Source: Bacteroidota bacterium (GTDB taxonomy: Bacteria > Bacteroidota > Bacteroidia > Chitinophagales > Chitinophagaceae). Taken from it: 10,231 bases of DNA. The stretch is taken from contig JAGWTX010000040.1 of assembly GCA_028875955.1 (NCBI GenBank), positions 1 to 10,231 on the forward strand. Reading direction: 5' to 3'. Below the pieces are notes generated by a model. It made no database searches, had not been told where the DNA came from, and worked only from the letters and a program-made list of their open reading frames with translations. Below are positions 7,022 through 10,231 of the stretch, one piece after another; the first letter of the stretch is position 1; each line of letters starts with the position of its first letter. Position numbers and translations under genes: made by a program.

Positions 7022-7552
7022 TCAGTCTCTGTCTCTGTCACTGCCCCTTCTTCCGTTATCATGGCCATTGCCATGTCTGCGATCATCTCTGTCATCCCGG
7101 TCAAATCTCCGATAATGGTCATCACGATCCCGGTCGTACCGGTCGTCCCTTCCATATCTGTTTCCGGGATACTGTACGATCACAGCGGGTCTGCGATAGG
7201 TGTTATAATATTGATAGTAACGGTTGCGGTAATAATTGGCACGTAAATAGGGTCTGGGTTCATTCACCACAACTTTATAGCCATGATAGAGGTCATAATC
7301 ACGATAAATGAAGGGAAGACTGGCAGAAAACACCCAGTTGTTCCCCTGCAGATAAACAAAGGATCTGCGTGGAATATCATAATAGGTGTCTATCTCAGGC
7401 AGGTAATAATATTCCCCAGGATAATTACCCGGAATACCCCAGTTGGGTCTGTTTCCGATATTGACATTCACGTTAAATCTGACTTGTGCCTTTGATTGTT
7501 GAAAAGATACAATCGCACTGAAAAGCAAGGTGGTAAGTAGAATCTTTTTCAT
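7022..7552 (-). CDS. Secreted Tyr-rich protein with Arg/Asp-rich C-terminal tail, unknown function
   Basis: This 176-residue protein begins with a clear Sec signal peptide (MKKILLTTLLFSAIVSF, probable cleavage after KA at residue 22), so it is exported. No lipobox is present. The middle part (about 23-130) is rich in Tyr, Asn, Pro and Arg, with EYYYLPEIDTYYDIPRRSF (47-65) and VYLQGNNWVFSASLP (66-80). I recall similar YYYLP-x-I-x-x-YYD stretches in uncharacterised exported Bacteroidota proteins. From about residue 131 to the end the tail is almost wholly Arg, Asp, His and Gly (RDDR, DRDRDD, FDRDDRDD) with mixed charge, and is probably disordered. No catalytic motif is visible. The ATG at 7552 follows a 107-bp intergenic space. 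A strong hairpin follows the stop, and trmH comes next on the same strand. Confidence 0.85.
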   Translation of the reverse strand: MKKILLTTLLFSAIVSFQQSKAQVRFNVNVNIGNRPNWGIPGNYPGEYYYLPEIDTYYDIPRRSFVYLQGNNWVFSASLPFIYRDYDLYHGYKVVVNEPRPYLRANYYRNRYYQYYNTYRRPAVIVQYPGNRYGRDDRYDRDRDDHYRRFDRDDRDDRRHGNGHDNGRRGSDRDRD

Positions 7553-7659
7553 ATCATTCGGTTTTATAACTTACCTAAGCCAAATGCGATGCCAAAAATC
7601 AAAGAAACTGTTAGTATAACGTTAAGGAAATACCTGTTGGCAGGGATCCATCCTGTTGA

Positions 7660-8673
7660 TTATTTCCATTGGATTCCCAAACCGGGTTTATCGGAGAGGG
7701 TGACATTCCCGTAATCAAAATGAATTCCTGTGGCAGGATCTTCCTTTAATAACAAGGGGCCATCCATGTCTACATAATCGAGTTGCGGTAAAAAATGAGC
7801 AATGGCAGCTGATCCCAGGGTACATTCATTCATGCTTCCCATCATCACTTTCATTCCCAGGGATCTTGCTTTTTTTATCATGCGGATGGCGGGGGTGATG
7901 CCACTGCATTTGGTCAATTTGATATTGATCCCGTGAAAATGACCCTGGCATTTTTCCACATCTTGCTCAAAAACACAACTTTCATCTGCGAGCAAGGGAA
8001 GCGGTGATTCCCTGTACAACACTTTCATACCTTCCCAGTCATTCTTTGCAAGCGGCTGTTCAATAAACTCCACTCCCAATGCAGCCAGCTGTGGAATTTT
8101 TTCAAGCGCTTCAGACAGGACCCATCCCGCATTGGCGTCGATCCTGATCTTTGCTTCGGTATGTTTGCGCAAAGCTGTAACAATGGCGATATCTTCCGGT
8201 GTGCCCAATTTGATCTTATACACCGGCCAGGGTTTCGCCTTCATTTTTGCAACCATTGTATCAATCGTATCAATTCCGATGGTATAATCGGTAAGGGGTG
8301 TATGTTCCCATCGGGTATTCCATAACTGGTACAGGGGCTTGTTTTTCATTTGCCCGTACAGATCCCAGCCTGCCATATCCAAAGCTGCCACCAGAAAAGG
8401 GTTATCGGGAAAAAGATGGTGCAGATAATGCCAGTAACGTTCCGGCTCGGTAAAGGCGAACTTTTCAACCAGGTTCTTTTTAGCACTGAGGTCAGCCATC
8501 ATTTTATCCACCGTAACCTGGTAATAGGCGATGGCCGGTGCTTCCCCGTAACCTGTAAAAGGACCCAGTTGCAATGCCACCAATAAGGCATCCTGGTGTG
8601 TTTTGGTCCGGCCCTGTGAAATGGTAAAAGGGTATTCGAATGCCAATTGCTGTGAACGGTAGCTTAGTTTCAA
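7660..8673 (-). CDS. Dipeptide epimerase, L-Ala-D/L-Glu epimerase type (enolase superfamily)
   Basis: These 337 residues form a muconate-lactonizing-type enolase-superfamily enzyme. Visible parts are the N-terminal capping domain with HPF-like EYPFTISQGRTKTHQ (13-27) and the 20s-loop GYGEAPA (41-47). The barrel follows with KIK (Lys153, catalytic Lys155), metal ligands Asp179 (DANAGW), Glu205 (EQP) and Asp230 (ADES), second catalytic Lys252 (NIKLTK), Glu283 (SMNE) and the DMDGP motif (302-306). The Asp-x-Asp of the last motif binds the substrate amino group in L-Ala-D/L-Glu epimerases, which supports a role in recycling or using murein peptides. Dipeptide specificity varies in this group, so the exact substrate is uncertain. 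The start is TTG 8673, matching the usual KLSYRS beginning. An upstream in-frame TTG at 8715 would add 14 residues and read through a palindromic repeat. Confidence 0.9.
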   Translation of the reverse strand: MKLSYRSQQLAFEYPFTISQGRTKTHQDALLVALQLGPFTGYGEAPAIAYYQVTVDKMMADLSAKKNLVEKFAFTEPERYWHYLHHLFPDNPFLVAALDMAGWDLYGQMKNKPLYQLWNTRWEHTPLTDYTIGIDTIDTMVAKMKAKPWPVYKIKLGTPEDIAIVTALRKHTEAKIRIDANAGWVLSEALEKIPQLAALGVEFIEQPLAKNDWEGMKVLYRESPLPLLADESCVFEQDVEKCQGHFHGINIKLTKCSGITPAIRMIKKARSLGMKVMMGSMNECTLGSAAIAHFLPQLDYVDMDGPLLLKEDPATGIHFDYGNVTLSDKPGLGIQWK

Positions 8674-8685
8674 GTTGATGTCTTT

Positions 8686-8707
8686 AAAACCTGCAAGGTT
8701 TTGCAGG
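8686..8707. repeat. Palindromic element forming two alternative hairpins
   Basis: Two overlapping inverted repeats share the same bases. AAAACC (8686-8691) pairs with GGTTTT (8697-8702), and CCTGCAA (8690-8696) pairs with TTGCAGG (8701-8707). They cannot both form. The element lies in the probable 5' leader of the epimerase gene, just upstream of the preferred TTG start. AACCT/AGGTT palindromes of this kind are, as I recall, frequent between genes in Bacteroidota genomes, so it may be a REP-like copy. Confidence 0.55.
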
Positions 8708-8719
8708 CGTATCAAAAGA

Positions 8720-8727
8720 CAAAGATA
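8720..8727 (-). promoter_or_regulatory. Probable Bacteroidota -7 promoter box for the epimerase gene
   Basis: On the minus strand 8727-8720 reads TATCTTTG, an exact match to the Bacteroidota primary-sigma -7 consensus TAnnTTTG. A matching -33 TTTG about 19 bases upstream is not seen (only a weak GTTC-like match). Transcription would begin near 8710-8715, giving a leader of about 40 bases that contains the palindrome. This favours TTG 8673 over TTG 8715 as the epimerase start. Confidence 0.45.
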
Positions 8728-8782
8728 CTGTTATCAAAAAAGCCATTGAACGATCCTTCTTATTTTTTATCGGTGTCAACGA

Positions 8783-10231
8783 TCATTTCCTTCCACTGGC
8801 GGCGATATAGCCATTGAGTTCTTCTGTGAAGTCTGTTGCTGCCAGCAATTCCTCCAGGCTCAGGTGCATCCGGTATTGCCAGTAATGTTTGGGATTTGCC
8901 GGAACATTGATTCTTTCCTCGTTGGGGTCATTTCTGCGAAGAAGTTCATTCATTCCCAGGAGGTCCTGTAATTGAAACACACACCACATGGCACTGGAAT
9001 AAAGATGTTGCACCACGATCGCCTTATTGATCCAGGCTTCGCAATAATAAGGGGCATCACCCCACTGACCCAGTACCTGGTTGTAGAATAACTGAATCTT
9101 TTCCCTGTCTTCCTCCCACCATCCGCGGATCGTACTCATATCATGGGTGGAAGGCGTTACCACACTCAGATAAGGGGCATCATCCGGATGAAAGAACTGT
9201 TTGTTGGGATCTTTGGGCATCCGCTGGATTTCAAGACTAAGTAAACCCAGCTGTCGCATCACATCCGGAACACATTCGGGCACCAGTCCCAGATCTTCTC
9301 CGCAAACCAGCATATTGGTGACCCTTTTCAGGGCAGGTAGTTTTTCCAGGGCTTTCTTTTTCCAGAAATCATCCTGCCGGCGGAAAAAATAATTTACATA
9401 CAACTGTTTCAGCTGTTGCCGGGTATCTTCTCCCAGTTCCTGAAAAGAAGAGGTTGTTTCCATGCCAAACCGAAAATGGAATTCCTGACCCTGGCTGCCC
9501 GTTTCTTCAAAAAGGATCACATTGCTGATCAGGTCATACAACCCCTGTTTGATCTTTGCATGATGCGTATCCTGCTCCAATGTTTCAAAATGCGCTTCCA
9601 CCAACCGTTGTGTTGCAAATGCGGGTTTTAATGCATATTGGCCATGGTCTGTTTTTTGTAAGAAAATGCTTTTGACCAGTTCGTTGTCATAACCAAACAG
9701 TTTCCACAAAACATTTTCTGTGATATAGGGGGTTACGTAGCGTTTATAATCAAACCAGATTCCCTGACTGTTGAATTCACTGATATGCACGGGGATGGCC
9801 GGAACAAAATGACCCATGATCCCTTCTACAGCATCCATGGGTATGCTCCAGATCCGGAAAAACCCTAAAATATGGTCGATCCGGAATGCGTCGAAATAAT
9901 CGCTCATTTGTGCAAACCGCTGTTTCCACCAGGCGAATTCGTTTTTACGCATCAGGTCCCAATTGTAAGTCGGGAAACCCCAGTTCTGCCCCTTGATGGC
10001 AAAATCATCCGGGGGTGCCCCTGCCTGGAAATCAAGATGGTACAAGGAAGGATTCTGCCAGGCATCCACGCCATATCTGTATACACCAATGGCGATATCC
10101 CCTTTTACAATAATCCCCTGTTGATGGGCATATTCCGTAGCATCCTGCAACTGGGTGTGCAAATGATATTGTATGAAAAAATGTAAACCGATATCCGAAT
10201 AGGCATCCGATCCCGGATCGGTTAGTGCATC
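8783..10231 (-). CDS. malQ: 4-alpha-glucanotransferase (MalQ/amylomaltase, GH77), C-terminal part; N-terminus beyond window
   Basis: The frame is open from the right edge to TGA at 8785-8783, giving 482 visible residues of a longer protein. A TTG at 10162 is not the start, because upstream codons continue the family sequence (FFIQYHLHTQLQ). GH77 enzymes move alpha-1,4-glucan segments between maltooligosaccharides in glycogen and maltodextrin metabolism. The catalytic set is present: nucleophile Asp in AFRIDH (codon 9875-9877), acid/base Glu in CGEDLG (9296-9298) and the third Asp in STHDMS (9140-9142). GDIAIGVYRYGVDAW and GAPPDDFAIKGQNWGFPTYNW are the substrate-site loops. Bacteroidota MalQ usually has about 900 residues, with starch-binding modules and the start of the barrel N-terminal, so roughly the first 400 residues should lie to the right. 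It ends 110 bp before the epimerase start, and no terminator is visible. Confidence 0.94.
   Translation of the reverse strand, partial: DALTDPGSDAYSDIGLHFFIQYHLHTQLQDATEYAHQQGIIVKGDIAIGVYRYGVDAWQNPSLYHLDFQAGAPPDDFAIKGQNWGFPTYNWDLMRKNEFAWWKQRFAQMSDYFDAFRIDHILGFFRIWSIPMDAVEGIMGHFVPAIPVHISEFNSQGIWFDYKRYVTPYITENVLWKLFGYDNELVKSIFLQKTDHGQYALKPAFATQRLVEAHFETLEQDTHHAKIKQGLYDLISNVILFEETGSQGQEFHFRFGMETTSSFQELGEDTRQQLKQLYVNYFFRRQDDFWKKKALEKLPALKRVTNMLVCGEDLGLVPECVPDVMRQLGLLSLEIQRMPKDPNKQFFHPDDAPYLSVVTPSTHDMSTIRGWWEEDREKIQLFYNQVLGQWGDAPYYCEAWINKAIVVQHLYSSAMWCVFQLQDLLGMNELLRRNDPNEERINVPANPKHYWQYRMHLSLEELLAATDFTEELNGYIAASGRK

Noticed and set aside
6910..7155. In-frame upstream extension of trmH of about 82 residues, rich in Met, Thr and Gly
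   Set aside because: It is a shifted reading of the repetitive Arg/Asp codons of the secreted protein gene on the same strand, crosses the 15-bp hairpin, and the TrmH family begins at the later ATG.
6394..7311. Two plus-strand open frames (6394-6609 and 6613-7311)
   Set aside because: They lie antisense to trmH and the secreted-protein gene, which have clear family motifs or a signal peptide. Their translations are Cys/His-rich without domain logic.
7579..7594. Minus-strand sequence resembling a sigma54 -24/-12 promoter (TGGCATCGCATTTGGC) upstream of the secreted protein
   Set aside because: The invariant GG and GC are separated by 11 bases instead of 10, and the remaining consensus match is poor, so it would not be expected to function.
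8674..8715. A 14-residue N-terminal extension of the epimerase from TTG 8715
   Set aside because: It would be encoded by the palindromic repeat, precedes the family's normal start, and lies at or upstream of the predicted transcription start.

Overview
The window looks like ordinary chromosomal core sequence from a member of the phylum Bacteroidota, most likely close to the Chitinophagaceae. The evidence is the gene order miaB end / sigma54-type activator / lptE / TPR-like protein / secG, the near absence of Shine-Dalgarno sequences with A-rich leaders instead, one good TAnnTTTG promoter box, several TTG starts, and a GH77 enzyme of the long Bacteroidota type. The family-level placement is inference. 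No mobile element, CRISPR array, rRNA or tRNA is visible.

Left part, plus strand (1-3347): the 3' end of miaB (tRNA methylthiotransferase), a sigma54-dependent AAA+ activator without a receiver domain, the LPS-assembly lipoprotein LptE, an unrecognised protein with one C-terminal TPR-like motif, and SecG. Spacings are 1-22 bp, so this reads as one transcription unit. It closes with a textbook intrinsic terminator after secG.

Middle, plus strand (3447-5840): the septal-type endolytic murein transglycosylase MltG overlaps a YihY/BrkB six-helix membrane protein by four bases. A 151-bp spacer and a 68-residue two-helix membrane protein follow.

Right part, minus strand (10231 back to 5834): the C-terminal half of a 4-alpha-glucanotransferase (MalQ, GH77) enters from the right edge. 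It is followed by an L-Ala-D/L-Glu-type dipeptide epimerase of the enolase superfamily, a secreted Tyr-rich protein with an Arg/Asp-rich tail, a TrmH-type tRNA 2'-O-methyltransferase, and a periplasmic TlpA-like thioredoxin. The last of these overlaps the small membrane protein tail-to-tail by seven bases.

Most genes serve the cell envelope: LptE for LPS export, SecG for protein export, MltG for glycan-strand release, the epimerase for murein-peptide recycling, and TlpA for periplasmic thiol chemistry. MiaB and TrmH modify tRNA. I found no convincing new multi-gene system. The points most worth a second look are the conserved-looking but uncharacterised TPR-like protein, the orphan sigma54 activator beside envelope genes, the secreted Arg/Asp-tailed protein, and a palindromic element in the probable leader of the epimerase gene.
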